In this document: positions 49,675-61,680 of the stretch, piece after piece
Numbering within the stretch: the stretch's first letter is position 1
Layout of the letters: the number at the start of each line of letters is the position of its first letter
DNA from: Serilophus lunatus
Lineage: Eukaryota > Chordata > Aves > Passeriformes > Eurylaimidae
Assembly (NCBI GenBank): GCA_013399895.1
Contig: VXBA01003489.1
Location: 301,855-365,854 of the forward strand
Direction of reading: 5' to 3'
Length of the DNA stretch: 64,000 bases
Notes under the pieces: model-generated
What the model saw: the letters and a program-made list of their open reading frames with translations, nothing else
What the model was told of the DNA's origin: nothing
Database searches by the model: none
Position numbers and translations under genes: made by a program

Positions 49675-51236
49675 CTGTGAACATAAAATAGATGCTAAGG
49701 CTTGGTTGAATTTCTGCAATAAATTCACAAGTGTTCCCGTGCTAGCACAGAGCTGTTCTATACATCATTACCTGCCCAATTAATCCATTCATTTTAAACA
49801 TGGCCTGTTCCTAACAGCCATGGAGTGTGGGCTCTTTTCCCATTAACTGCCAGAGGAGAATCCGAGCCAGTGCTCCACACCATCTGCCAAAGATTAAAAT
49901 TTCTTCATGGCTCTGTTACTTTTTGCTTTTGAATATTCAGGATACTTGTGAAATAAGGAAAGCAATAACAAGGGAGGATCAGCGCCTTCCAGAAAATGAA
50001 ATGCGGCACAAACAGCCATTAGAAAAAGTTCTAAAAGCACTGGAGTTAATAGAGGTTTCTATTAACTTCAAGGATTTCCATGTGCAGAGATCACCTCCTC
50101 TTCGGGTAATTTCTTTATTTTTACTGCCCCAGTAAATCACGGAGCGTGGCAGCCTCTTTATGAAATTGTGTTTAAAAATTTGTGCACATAAAAAGGCCAT
50201 TATCCTCATGACAAATGGCCACATTTCTACTCACTGTACTGTCTTAAAACCAGCACATATAATTTCACCAATAGTGATTATCAGCTAATTGATGATTGCA
50301 GTTTAAATCTCAACAGCGCGGCGCTTCCTGGACGTTGGCCAAGTGAGGAGCAGTGCTGGGTCAGAGCAGATGAATCCCACAAATAGAGAAATGGGATGGC
50401 AGGATACCAGTGATACTCAGGTACATCAGGGCTGCTGCTGGGGGCCTCTGACTGCTCTGCTGCTCTTTGTCCCCTTGCTCTTCACAGAGGATGCAAGAAA
50501 CTCCTTTTTCCCTTTAATTTTTCACAGTTCTAAAGCTGAAAGTGCTCACTATGAGGTTTAAATCAAGTCTGCCTTTATTTGCTGCCTGAATATTACCTGT
50601 TCTGATGCAATAGCAGGTTACATCATCTTTCTTCCTCTGGATTCTGTAAAGAATAGCTGCTGCACAGTCTTAGTCATCAAAATGAAATGCATTTATTAAA
50701 AATATGAACACTGTCCCCATAGTCCTGTGCTGGCCAGAACATGTAACAGGAAATCCATGAGTCTGGGTCAACGTTCCAGCATTTACAACCCACACAAACA
50801 AAAATTATGGGGCATGTTACTCCTTAGCCTTCTGCACGTTGACACTGCAGTTCCAAGGGGCTGAAAGTGTCTGGTGCAGTTATCATGGAAAACCCTCTCT
50901 GTTCTCCCAAGTGGGACTTGCCAAATCTTTGCAAACCTGCCTGAATTTTCTCCAAATTCCACACTCAATGTTTGCTGGGTAAGCTTCAACCAGGCTGAGA
51001 ACACCCGGTGCCCAGTGGTCTCCAAGGGCAAGGCTGGGTGGGAGTGTTTGGGAGCAGCAGCTGATAGCAGAACTTCTTGAGATCTTTCCCCAGGACAGTA
51101 TTTCCATGTTCTGCAATGAAAACTGCAGATTTGGCTGAGGAAGGGCTTTTGAGGCTTCCCAGGAAAGCCTGAATGGATTCAGGCAGCTGCCTCACCTGGG
51201 AAGATGTTGGTTTTCAGGCTGGAGACTCACCTGAAG

Positions 51237-51300
51237 AATCCCAGAATGATGGAATGGTTTGGGTTGGAAGGGCCCTGCCATGGGCAGGGACACCTTGCAG
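51237..51300 (-). mobile_element. CR1 LINE extreme 3' end
   Basis: gaatcccagaatgatggaat then ggtttgggttggaagggccctgccatgggcagggacacctt. The part between has a deletion relative to 26299. Confidence 0.8.
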
Positions 51301-53877
51301 TAGGTCAGATGAGGTCCCTCATCCTCCCTGTGATGACTGAACAGCTCCTGGGTGGCTGTGCCACCACCTCCACAAGGTGTGTGAGCAGTTCCCCCAAACC
51401 TCTCCCCAGGCTCCATCAACCAGAGGGTGGGAGAACAGCCAGGGAACTGCCCAAGGAGTCATCTGCCCACTGATGGGCCAGCTACAAACTCAGGAGAACA
51501 GTTCCTTCTTCTGCAACTCCTCCCCTGCTGAAGGAATTCAGTACCTTTGGCAAAGCAGCTTATAAAGTATCCTGAGACACTAATGAGCTCTTCAGGAAAT
51601 TAAGGCAGAATGTATTACTAACATGTTGTTCACCTGACAGAGCAGGAGGCAGGAATGGGAGGGAGAAAAAATGGCTTTTTCCCATTTCTCTTCACTCACA
51701 TTTTTTATTGTTCCCATTTCCTTGCCTTGGGCTGGGCCTGGAGAACTGTAATCCAGGGTGACAAAACCCCAACGTGGGACGAGAAGGACACCTGGGGCTG
51801 CAGGACATCAGCTCCAGCCACTGCTACCCTCAGCCCTGCAGCCCTGGCCTCTGACAACCTCACTGCAAACTCCAACCACCCACAAATCAGGGCTTTTATC
51901 TGGAGAAATCCCAAGGCTCCCACTGCAATGATGACCTACCCAACTACACAAATATATTTACAGGGTAAGTTGTGAGTTGGGCCATCTCCACTTAATAGGA
52001 GCAATAGCAGACATCTCCATCCTGAATCCAACACCATTTCCATGCAGACAATCTGTATTTTTCCTGCTGTTGTTGGGTGATTTAACATCTGAGTTAGTTG
52101 TGCAGGTGGCAGGGACAGAGGGGGAGATAAAGGACTAAAACAGACCCAGGCTTTGGAGCCTGGAGACGTTTCCAGTGTCATGGCACATCAGATGCTCAAC
52201 ATGTTTGCATTTCAGAGGCTTTTGTATCTTCCCATTTCAAGGCTTAAAAACGTGCTTTTGGATGAAAGTCACAGAAATTCAGGAGGAAGCTCATTTGTCT
52301 GAGGAGATGATATGCATTTCCTGACAACACCTGGGAAATGGTAGAGTTTAATTGGCCCATACAGCTGCTGCTGATGGTAATTTTATTCCAGGGCTGTTTC
52401 AGTTTTTTCCTTCTATTACTGTTGTAATTCTGATGTCAAAACTCCAAAAAGGGGAAGAAGTGAAGAACTGCAGGAGCAGCAACATCTGGATGCTCCCAGC
52501 TTTGGGGTGGGATGGTCCAGAGGGTCCCAAAGGTGCTGCAGTGGGATGGGAGCCCAAGTATCTGCTGCTGTTCCAGGGGGAAAAAAGGTGCAGAGACGTG
52601 TTTTTATAAGATGCAGAAGGCAGGTTTGCACCCTTTCCTCCTCTCCCTCCAGCCCAATATCCCTCAGTGAGCTGCCAGAAGGTTTTTCTGGCATCAAATT
52701 TAAATCCTTTTTCTTCTGAGCTGCAGTAAGTGCCCCAATCCCAGTGGACACCTTATTTCAGGCTTTAGGTTCATTCTTGTGCTTTGGTGCCATATAAATT
52801 TAGCTATTTATTTTATTTCCAAACATGAAAATAGCTCAGAAAGCCTTTGCTGCACAACAGGAGGAAGTCACCTGTGAGTGTCAGGACTAACTCCAATCCA
52901 TGCAGAACCCAAGCCAAAAACCAAACCTAAACTCCCTGGGAACTCTAAAAAACATAAAATCTGTTACTTTTTCCTTTTATGTACCTGTGAAAGGGCAAGC
53001 TGCTTGTCATTTCCTGTGCTGGAATAGAGGTGCACATTACAGGAGGACAGACCCCAGGCCATAAATATGTATTTTTGGGCGCTGCTGCACTCACATGACA
53101 CTGTATTTACATCTTTTTCCACCTGCACTGCAAAAATTCTCACTGCAACAAACCCATACAGCCACATGAAAGTAGAGAGTGACAACAAGTATTTGTGGGA
53201 GGGACTGAGGAAACCCATCCTTTCCCCAGCACACCCTGCCCTTTGTACACTGCATTTATCACCAGCAGAGAACCTCTGTCTGTAGGAGCAGAGGCTGAGC
53301 TCACACTGACCATGCAGCTGCCTGTTCCTACTCCCATCTCATAACCAGCTATGATATTTATCTCTCTGAGGAGGAAAAGCTGTCTGAGGATAACTAATGG
53401 GACAAGAGAGGCACCTCCTGCCTCCACAGCACAGGGAAGGGCCCCCAGTTCTGCCAGCAAGAGCACGACACCAGAAAGGCTCTAACTCTGGAACCTCACA
53501 GCTGAAAACAAGGAAAAGAGGGAGCACAAAAGGAGCAAGTGGGGAAAGGAATCTGCCCACAGGATCTGATTTCATCCCCTACAGCTCTACCTTTTCCTTT
53601 TGCAGCTTGCAGCTCAACAGCCTGGTGGTGTAAAGCCAGCAGTGCTCTAAAAGACCACACTGTGCAAGGCTGGTGTGGAAGGATGGTGACATTCAGGGGA
53701 AACAAGCACAACAAAGATGGCAGGGATGGGATGTAAAAAAGCTCAGTGACTCACAGCTGAGTCTAGGAAAATTCCTGCCATAACCTGAAGAAATGTGAAA
53801 AGAAACCTTGGGGTTCTTGAGGGTGAGATTTCAGCCCCACACATCCCACCCTGCACGGTGAGGGCTGCTCATCCTTC

Positions 53878-54170
53878 ATGGAATCATGGACTGCATTGGG
53901 TTGGGAGGGACCTTAAAGCTCATGTAATTCCATCCCCTGCCCTGGGCAGGGACACCTCCCACTGTCCCAGGGGGCTCCAACCTGCCCTTGGACACTGCCA
54001 GGGATGGGGCAGCCACAGCTTCTCTGGGCACCCTGTGCCAGGGCCTGCCCACCCTCCCAGGGAAGGATTCCTTCCCAATATCCCACCAGTCCCTGCCCTC
54101 TGGCAGTTTAAAGCCATTACCTCTTGTTCTGCCACTACACACCCCTGTTAAAACTTTCAGCCAGGTAAGG
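53878..54170 (-). mobile_element. CR1 LINE 3' end, young-looking group
   Basis: catggaatcatggactgcat then tgggttgggagggaccttaaagctcatg and the shared cctgccctgggcagggacacctccc block. The minus-strand translation includes HRVPREAVAAPSLAVSK. Confidence 0.92.
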
Positions 54171-54391
54171 TTTGCAAAAAAGTCCTATTAATAGAATACT
54201 TAAAAATACTTCTTCTTCAACACTGAAATTGTTGATATAAGGCAAATTTATGCATCTTTCATACATGACATGACTTCAGCCTCAGAGGGGCAGATTTGCT
54301 ACCACTGCGTTTATGGGAACACAGTGCTCCCTGTAAGGAGAGCAGAGATGGAACAGAGCTGGAAAGAAGGCACCTTCACCCTCCCAGCCCA

Positions 54392-54410
54392 ACCACACCA
54401 CCACCACCAT
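54392..54410. repeat. Short CCA/ACC trinucleotide run
   Basis: About five near-perfect CCA units in a pyrimidine-rich intron stretch. No function is evident. Confidence 0.7.
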
Positions 54411-55212
54411 TTCCCCACTCTCCATCCACAGGAATTGTGTCAGTGTGGTGGGAACAGCGATGGGCAGGAGGCTGCAGCAACAAACCCTTATGTTACAAGC
54501 ATGGAATTTTGGTCAAACATCACTATGTGACAATGGATCTTCCTCTAGAAGGAGTTGCTAATAATGCATTTCTATTTCTGGAACAAATGTCCTATCTGCT
54601 ATCCTCTAAACAGACACATTTTAATTCATTTTAATTGTAAATTAACATGCAAATTTATTTTTCTTATCTACTCAAAAATGACAACGATACAAATCAACTG
54701 GCTGTATAAATTTAGAAATCCTCTTTGGCTTTCTTTTGACTTTTTTTTGGTATTATTCCACAGACTACTAAAAATAGCTTGAATTCTGCTGGGAAATACA
54801 GCCTGAGCTCACAGTTACTGAAACAACAAAGTGCTTTTGTTCACTTCTGGGCTGCATGAAATGAGTAAAACTTGTATATCCAGATTCTAAAATCTGTTTA
54901 ATTTCCTGTTTTTGGCCAACTCCCACCATGTATTTCTTTTATAATTATTGCCTGACACTGAGTTGTCCCAGTGGTAGGAAGAGCAACCTTGGCATCCTTA
55001 AAGGCCACAGCAAGCTCAAATCCCACCACTGCCCATGACTTTGAATCCCAAGTAGAACAGAAGTTTCCAGCTTCACTGAACCTCTGTGAGGGGGGGAAAC
55101 CTTTACTCTGATAAAAACATTTCAGGCCACTTCATTTCTGGGTGACATCCAGCCAAGAAAAGCAAGCCCAAGCCTCCAACCCAAGCCCTGGATTCTCCGT
55201 TCCGAGTCCTAC

Positions 55213-55416
55213 CGTCGTTCCTGAGGATGAGCGGGGTGGGGGGGCCCAGGACCCTGCTGTTGGTCACTGTGTTGGTCACCACACACGTGTAGTTGCCCAC
55301 GTCTGAGGCCTCCACCTTGGCAATGTACAGATTCCCAGTCTCCTGAGACACAAACCGACGGTTGTCCTGGTGCACGAAGGTCGGGTACTCGTTGAAGATC
55401 CAGGCGTAGGTGAGCT
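55213..55416 (-). CDS. CNTN4: Contactin-4 exon A: second half of Ig domain 2
   Basis: Internal coding exon of 204 nt: 2 nt, 67 codons, 1 nt. CNTN4 is a GPI-anchored neuronal surface adhesion protein with six Ig and four FnIII domains, acting in axon guidance and synapse formation. Here the translation carries the Ig2 core Trp (YAWIF) and the second Ig cysteine in DVGNYTC, which is also an N-glycosylation sequon, and ends in PPTPLILRND. The first Ig2 cysteine must lie in the preceding exon, which I did not find to the right. The acceptor is cttccag and the donor GTAGGA. The leading AG completes a Glu codon if the previous exon ends in G. The last G is completed by GG of exon B, giving a phase-1 junction. 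The wording RRFVSQETGNLYIAKVE and VTNTVTN favours CNTN4 over CNTN3, CNTN5 or CNTN6. The segment EYPTFVHQDNRR seems about two residues longer than the mammalian CNTN4 I remember. The exon is GC-rich compared with its introns. Confidence 0.9.
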
Positions 55417-58400
55417 CTGGAAGCACAAGGGACCCCCTTTGATTAGGAAAAAATGGATCTATCACAGCTCATGGAAGGATCTTTATGGCTACAAATGCAA
55501 ATTTCCAACGGTGACACATCTGAGCCTTCTTTCAGTCTCCCCTATTAATTTTTTTTCTCTTTAAAGGCAGTTGGCAGGAAGATCAGCCAAGCCGTGTTAT
55601 CACCCACTGGATGTTTTATTCCTTGGGAATTTCTGAATCAGCAAAAAAACCCTGAACACTAAATTAAGCAGCTGTAATCTTCTCCGTGACTAATTAGACA
55701 GTGCTGTGTGTTTTATAAAGCATCTTGGGAAGTTATCTGAGCAATAAAGAAAGAAGTGAGAGAGATGTCGCAAGCGGCTGCAGAGTTTGGAGGGAGGTTA
55801 ATGCAACACAACCCTATTACATCTGCCCAAGTCACAATGAAGAAGCTTGAAGTACTAAAGTAGGTACAAGATTGCTGCCGTTTTCCAAGGGAACACTAAT
55901 TATACTAAAAATCATATTCTTATTTTAACACTCTAATGAGTCATAACAGCAATTGGCCTCAGCTCCCATTAGGTACTTTGGAAAGTATATCCTGCCCTCC
56001 TGTCCCTCTGTTTACAGACAGAAGAGGCTGAATGCAGACTGTTGGCTTTTATTTATTTATTTGTAACAGCAGGATTGTAAAATGCCTGCTTAGACTTTTA
56101 GGAAGATACCATAATTATGTTTATGAGGGGATATCTAATCATCGTATTTACACACGTGCATCTCATCCTAAGGAACCTCACGCTGATGTCAAGAGGATAC
56201 TCAGAGCAAACAAGGGACCACTTCTCAGGCAGCTTATTATTTTCTGTGAGGAGTTAAGTTTGGTTGTTTTTGTTTTTTGTTTTTTTTTAATCTACTCTTG
56301 GCGAACAATTTGCTCCTCCAGAAGGAGCCAGAAACAGGCAAATAAACATCCCTGCCCTGGGATGCACAGAGGTGTTTGAATTTGAGTGACTCTCCACCAA
56401 AGCTCTTCCATGTGACAACATTTTGCATTGCTTATGGTATGGTGACTTGACCACAGAAAAACACAGAACTGGGAGAGTCTTTCTGGATCAATCCCTGTCC
56501 CCCCACCCTCCCCAGGAGGTCCTGTGGTCCCATTCACAATTGCACCTCAGCAGCAGCGTGAATTTTGGCTCCTACTTTTCTCTGTAAGTCTGTATTACTC
56601 TAATTGCTAAGAGCCCTCTAATTTCCAGGTTAAATATTTTCATTGCTAGTCTATAGCTCTGTGCTTGTGGGCTAATGATCCCTTTGGCTTAAAGAGTTCT
56701 TGCCTCTGTGCTGGTGAGAGCCATCGAGAGCCCTTCTGCCGTTATTGTCAAGACAGGCTTTCCAATCCCATAATTGTTGGAGCAGCTCCTCCTTGCATCT
56801 GCCTTAGTTAAAAGTCTTGAATAATTGTGTCATGTGAGCTGAGTGCCAGGCTGGAAACCCTGGGTAAGGAGCTCACGGGAGATCAGCAGGCAAATGGTGA
56901 TCTGGGATCCCTCCAAACACAGGAACCCAACGCAGGGGCAACTAAAAGAGGCCCATTTCTACAGTGCAAAACATCAAAATCTCCCCCAGAACCATTTTCA
57001 AACCCTGTTCATTTGGATATATAACACTGAGGAACACAGTAAAGATCTGAAGTTGCAGCTCTGCCTTCCTTTCATCACAACAAATCAATGTCTAGAGAGA
57101 TACAAGTGCTCCAAATACACAGAATTAGGTGTTAGGAACGGTCCATTATTGCTACATTACACTTAAAACAACTGAATAATTCTCTCTTTCTCTCTCAAAT
57201 AACATGGGACTAATGGAATATAGAGCCCAGGGAATAGCACAGACTGGAGCATCCCTAAGTGCATCTGCTTGTGTAGCAACATGTAAATAAATAGTGTATC
57301 AACCTCCCTTTGATTTCCTTTGAGATCCCAGTGCAATATTTATGGCTTTTCAAACCTGACGGATCTCTTTTGATAAGGTTTCACTTTCTAATTGCTCTGA
57401 AAGTGATAGACAGTTCACATCCCATAGGCAATTTGTAACAACTGTGCAAACAGGCACTTAAAATACAGCTCGAGGTGGCTCCCGGTGACGAAACGTTTCC
57501 CAAAGTTACCCAGAACGAGCAGCAAGAGGCATTTTGTGCTTCTCTCACGACACATTAGACTCTGATTCCTTGAGGAATTTATTACAAACTTCTCCTTTCT
57601 AATTTGGGGCCCTTTTCATGTAATTTTTTGCCTAATTTACCAGGCTTTTAATTCCCCTTTAAAGCACATTCGAGGAGGTCTCTCAAACACAGAACATTAC
57701 ATGGAGGTTTCTGACTTATATTTGTTTTTTAAAGAGAAGGAGAAACTCCACAAGCTGCAATCCCAGACCAGCTGGGATTCTGGGATTGCTCCACAGACAA
57801 CATGAAGAGCTTTTTGTCATCCACACAACTCCTGGCTGATGGGCTACCCACACTTGGGTCCTTGGAATGCACAAGGTGCCACCAGAGGCACACGCTGGAA
57901 GAAGGAAAGTGGATTTATTTTTGCCAAAACAAAGCAGGTTTCTGTGCACAGGGAGTTTCTCCCCCCAAAAATGAAAAGTTCTGAGCCAATGGCCAAGACA
58001 ACAGGAGAGAAACCTGGAAAATGAGAGATGTAGAAATTTTTGGGAAAACTCACAGGCCTCCTGGGCTCTGCTTTTCCTGGTCACCTTCAGACCTCATCAC
58101 TTTTCTAAAGCATTTCATGGTAAACTCAACTAAAACATGAATTCCCTGTGCTGTCCCCAGTACATTTTGCTCCAGACAAGAAACAAAACTAAAGACACTG
58201 CAGATTTTCAACTTTCTCTAAATTATACCTTTATCTGAAAAAACATTACTGAAAGCTGTACAGAAATTCTTCTATGAGTAATTATTATAATTTCTCATAG
58301 TGGTTTGCCAAAATAACATTCTCTGTCCATTTGTCTTGGGACATTCATGTATTTTGTCTTTGCCTTAAGTATAAGAAACTCTTCTTGCTGTATTTTTTGA

Positions 58401-60837
58401 GTCTCTTCCATAAAGTCAGAGCTGCCACTTAAAAAAGGTCTCTGTGGCTATTATGGGAAAAGCTATTAAACCATCAAGATTATGGTAACCATAAAGCTGA
58501 AGAGAAGAATGAAATTTTGAAATTAGTATTAGGCAAAAAATGGGGCTCATTTATCATTTTTAATAAGAACAGCGTGGGTACAATACACTGTTATTTTTTT
58601 ATAGGCTTTACTGACAGTTACAGAGATGGATCCAATTTTTAATGATTCCCATAATTCCTGTGTTATCACCTACTATGTCACTCTCACGTTGGACAGCTGG
58701 GAACTGGGTTTCAGTGTGGAACAGAAGCTTTGCAGCATTTCCTGTAAACTGTGATGCACAAAAATTAGGCTTCATTACACATGGCAAGAGAAAAATAGCA
58801 AATTTCAGGAAATCAAGAAATCCTCCCTCAAACTGTCCCCAGCAGCCCAAACCTTGGGTGCAACACTACAGGATTCAGGACAGTTTGAAAGGAAAGGTGA
58901 GGCTCATCCCAGTGTCTTTAAACAAACCCAATCCACATCCAGGTGCTTTCCTTGCACTTCCCTTCCTCATGCTGTTCCATAAAATTATGGCTGCTTTTTA
59001 AATTCATTTAAAATGCCAATTTTCCTGTAGTATAGGAAGAGTTTTACTCTGTGTCTCTGCTTTCCCTGCCATAGATGGGCCATTTCCAGAGAGAGCCAAC
59101 AGCAGCAGCAAAGCCACAGGAAATTTTTGCTGGGGAGAAGTTATCCCCTCAATTTTATTGCAGTGCACTGTGATTTTATGATTTAGCACAGGCAAGTTTC
59201 TTGGCTCTGTTTGGCTGAGAAGTGCCAAACATATTCCTACAATAAATATATTATCTCCAAATACTATAATATTGTAAATATGCAAATACTGTTTTATTTA
59301 TCCAAATACATTTTATTTATTTAATTTTAAGCAGCCAGATATTATAATTACATTTAGCTGTACAAACCCTCAACCACACTCATTGTTGCTGCACACACTT
59401 CTTAGGAGGCTGGTTTTTGGTGAAAAATCTGCAGACTTCATTTTTATTTTTTTTTTTTGCTCTGATTGCTTCCATTCCTTGGTGATCAAATTTCTCTTAA
59501 GTGGCACTAACAGAGTGTTTTGATGGTTACAGGAAATCTGATAAAGCACAACTGATTATCTGATGAGTGTCCTGTGAACCTTGTGCTGTTTTCTCATCTT
59601 GCCTATGAATTTTTGCCAACTGCTTTTAAGGGGATATTCATAATTTCAAGTTTTACTGGGTTTTGATTAAGCAATCAACATCTGTAACCCCGTGAATCAC
59701 ATCCCATGAGCAGGAAGGCAGGCCCCAAGCAGCACAACAAACTGCCCGAGACTGCACTGGGGAAAGGGAAAAGAAGATTTTGAACCATTTTTCTCTCCCA
59801 TAGTTTTATTTAATAGCAAACTACATGAATTATGCACTGCACTTATTTTTTTGTGGGCCTACAGACCATTTCATTACCCTGCCAGAACACGGGATCAATT
59901 TTTTATCTTCCAGTCTTAAATAACTGCAGAATAATTTAAAGGAATCAACCTGGTCAAAAAGCATCACCCAGAAATTCTCTGTGCTGGAGCTACATCCCAC
60001 CACAGCTCTGGGCCTCAAATGCAGGTTTTAATAAAAAGAATGATAAATAATGAACAAGATTAATCTCAGGTTAATAATACATGTTTGGATGAACCCCCAG
60101 CTCTGCTAAACCTGACGACACAGTCACCCTGCACACAGAGAAACGTGCTGTCACAAGGGTGTAAGAGTGAGAAAAATGTACAAATTGCCCAATTTCTGCC
60201 CAAGATTCATCCTCACAGCAATTTCCATTCCATTCCAGGCTGTGTTCCATTCCCAGCCCCTCGACCCCACGCTTGCCCAGGAGGTAGAGCTTCACATAAG
60301 GGTAATTAAAAGGGCAAGAGGTCTTCATTACCTGGAGCCTAATCAATAATCACCTGTATCTGCTGCATCTCCATTTTGGGCATCTCTAGAAGAGGTTAAT
60401 ATTTGATGGCTGCACAGAGCTGACCTGGCTTATCTGCCAGGAGCAGCCTCCAGCCCCTGTCGATGGAACAGTAATGACTCCTCCACCGTGGCATCAGGAA
60501 TTCTGAGGGAATCTCAACATAAACTTCCCTCAGGGAGAAAAATCAACAGCAGTCTTTATCTGTGACTGAATAGCAAATGCTATGAGATGGAGGCCTGTGC
60601 TGTTGCATTGACTCCAGTTAAATACACGAACCCAAATCAGCGACACCCGATGGGCAGCAGACGCCCTCCCACCTCCCCACTGATCTGGAAGAAAATTATT
60701 GGGGTTTTTTTATCTGAAAAATGTAGCAAACTACCTTACAGAAATTTACTGCTCAGCCCAGTCTTGCCTAGAAAGAAAATCCACCAACAAACCCAACCTG
60801 TGTTTGTCTTAAGGGTTTCTGACACCTCCTGAAGCAC

Positions 60838-61265
60838 AGACTCACAGCATCTGCTCATTTAGGAAGGGACCCCCAAGGGTCATGGAGCCCAACCCTCAGC
60901 CCTGCACAGACTCATCCCCAACAATCCCCCATCCCAGAGGATCATCCCAGCCCTCCTGCAGCTCTGGCAGCCTTGGGGCTGTGCCCACTGCCCTGGGGAG
61001 CCTGGGCAGTGCCCAACCCCCCTCTGGGCAAAGGAGAGCCTTGGCCTGAGATCCCCCCTGCCCCTGCCCTGACACAGCTCCAGCCCATTCCCTGGGCTCC
61101 TGGCCCTGGTCCCACAGAGCAGAGCTCAGGCCCTGCCCCTCCTCTGCCCCTGCCCAGGGAGTTGTCCCTGCCAGGAGCTCTCCCCTCAGTCTCCTCCTCT
61201 CCACTGAACACACCCAGTGCCCTCAGCTGCTCTCACACCTTCCCCATCCCCATTCCCTCCTTTTG
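60838..61265 (-). mobile_element. CR1 LINE 3' fragment, GC-rich group
   Basis: agactcacagcatctgctca then tttaggaagggacccccaagggtcatggagccc, then gcccagccctcctgcagctctggcagccttgggg, shared with 721-1000 and continuing through ctgcccctgccctgacacagctcc. Confidence 0.8.
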
Positions 61266-61552
61266 GGTGTTTACTGGAACTGGTGAACCTTGCCCAGGAA
61301 TCAATTTGATGCCACTTTTTTTCATGCAGCTGTGGTTTAAATTTAAACCCATGGAGTAAGGCTCAAGCCTGGAGTGACCAAGCTGCTCTCAGACAAGGCT
61401 CTGTGGGAAGGGTCAGTCCCCCTGGCCATGCCCCTTCCCAAGGGAGGAGCGACCTTGAACTGCACCAACTGGTGATGATGTTTGAGACACCTGAAAAGTT
61501 GGATTGTTGGCCCTGCCAGGAGAGAGAGACCCACTGAAGAAGGGAATTATCA

Positions 61553-61680
61553 CAATGGTTTGGGTTGGATAGAATCTTGAAGTTCATCCAGTCCCAGCCA
61601 CTTTCCAGTCCCACCTCCCACTATCCCAGGTTGCTCCAAACTGCCCTTGGACACTTCCAGGGATGAGCCACTCAATTATG
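61553..61680 (-). mobile_element. CR1 LINE 3' fragment
   Basis: tcacaatggtttgggttgga then tagaatcttgaagttcatccagtccc, then cccactatcccaggttgctccaaactgcccttggacacttccaggg. Confidence 0.8.

Larger units (their letters stand above)
49675..55212 (-). other. CNTN4: CNTN4 intron between exons A and B
   Basis: A 5.5-kb intron with a strong donor/acceptor pair (GTAGGA...gttcacag). It contains two gene-sense CR1 fragments (51237-51300 and 53878-54170), a short CCA repeat and a CpG cluster near 50316-50335. Nothing coding was recognised. Confidence 0.8.

Noticed and set aside
56455..56510. cacagaactgggagagtctt-type sequence as a CR1 3' end
   Set aside because: Only a weak resemblance to the CR1 terminus, so not listed as an element.
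59447..59458. 12-T run as a possible retrocopy tail
   Set aside because: No polyadenylation signal at the right distance. Likely a plain homopolymer.
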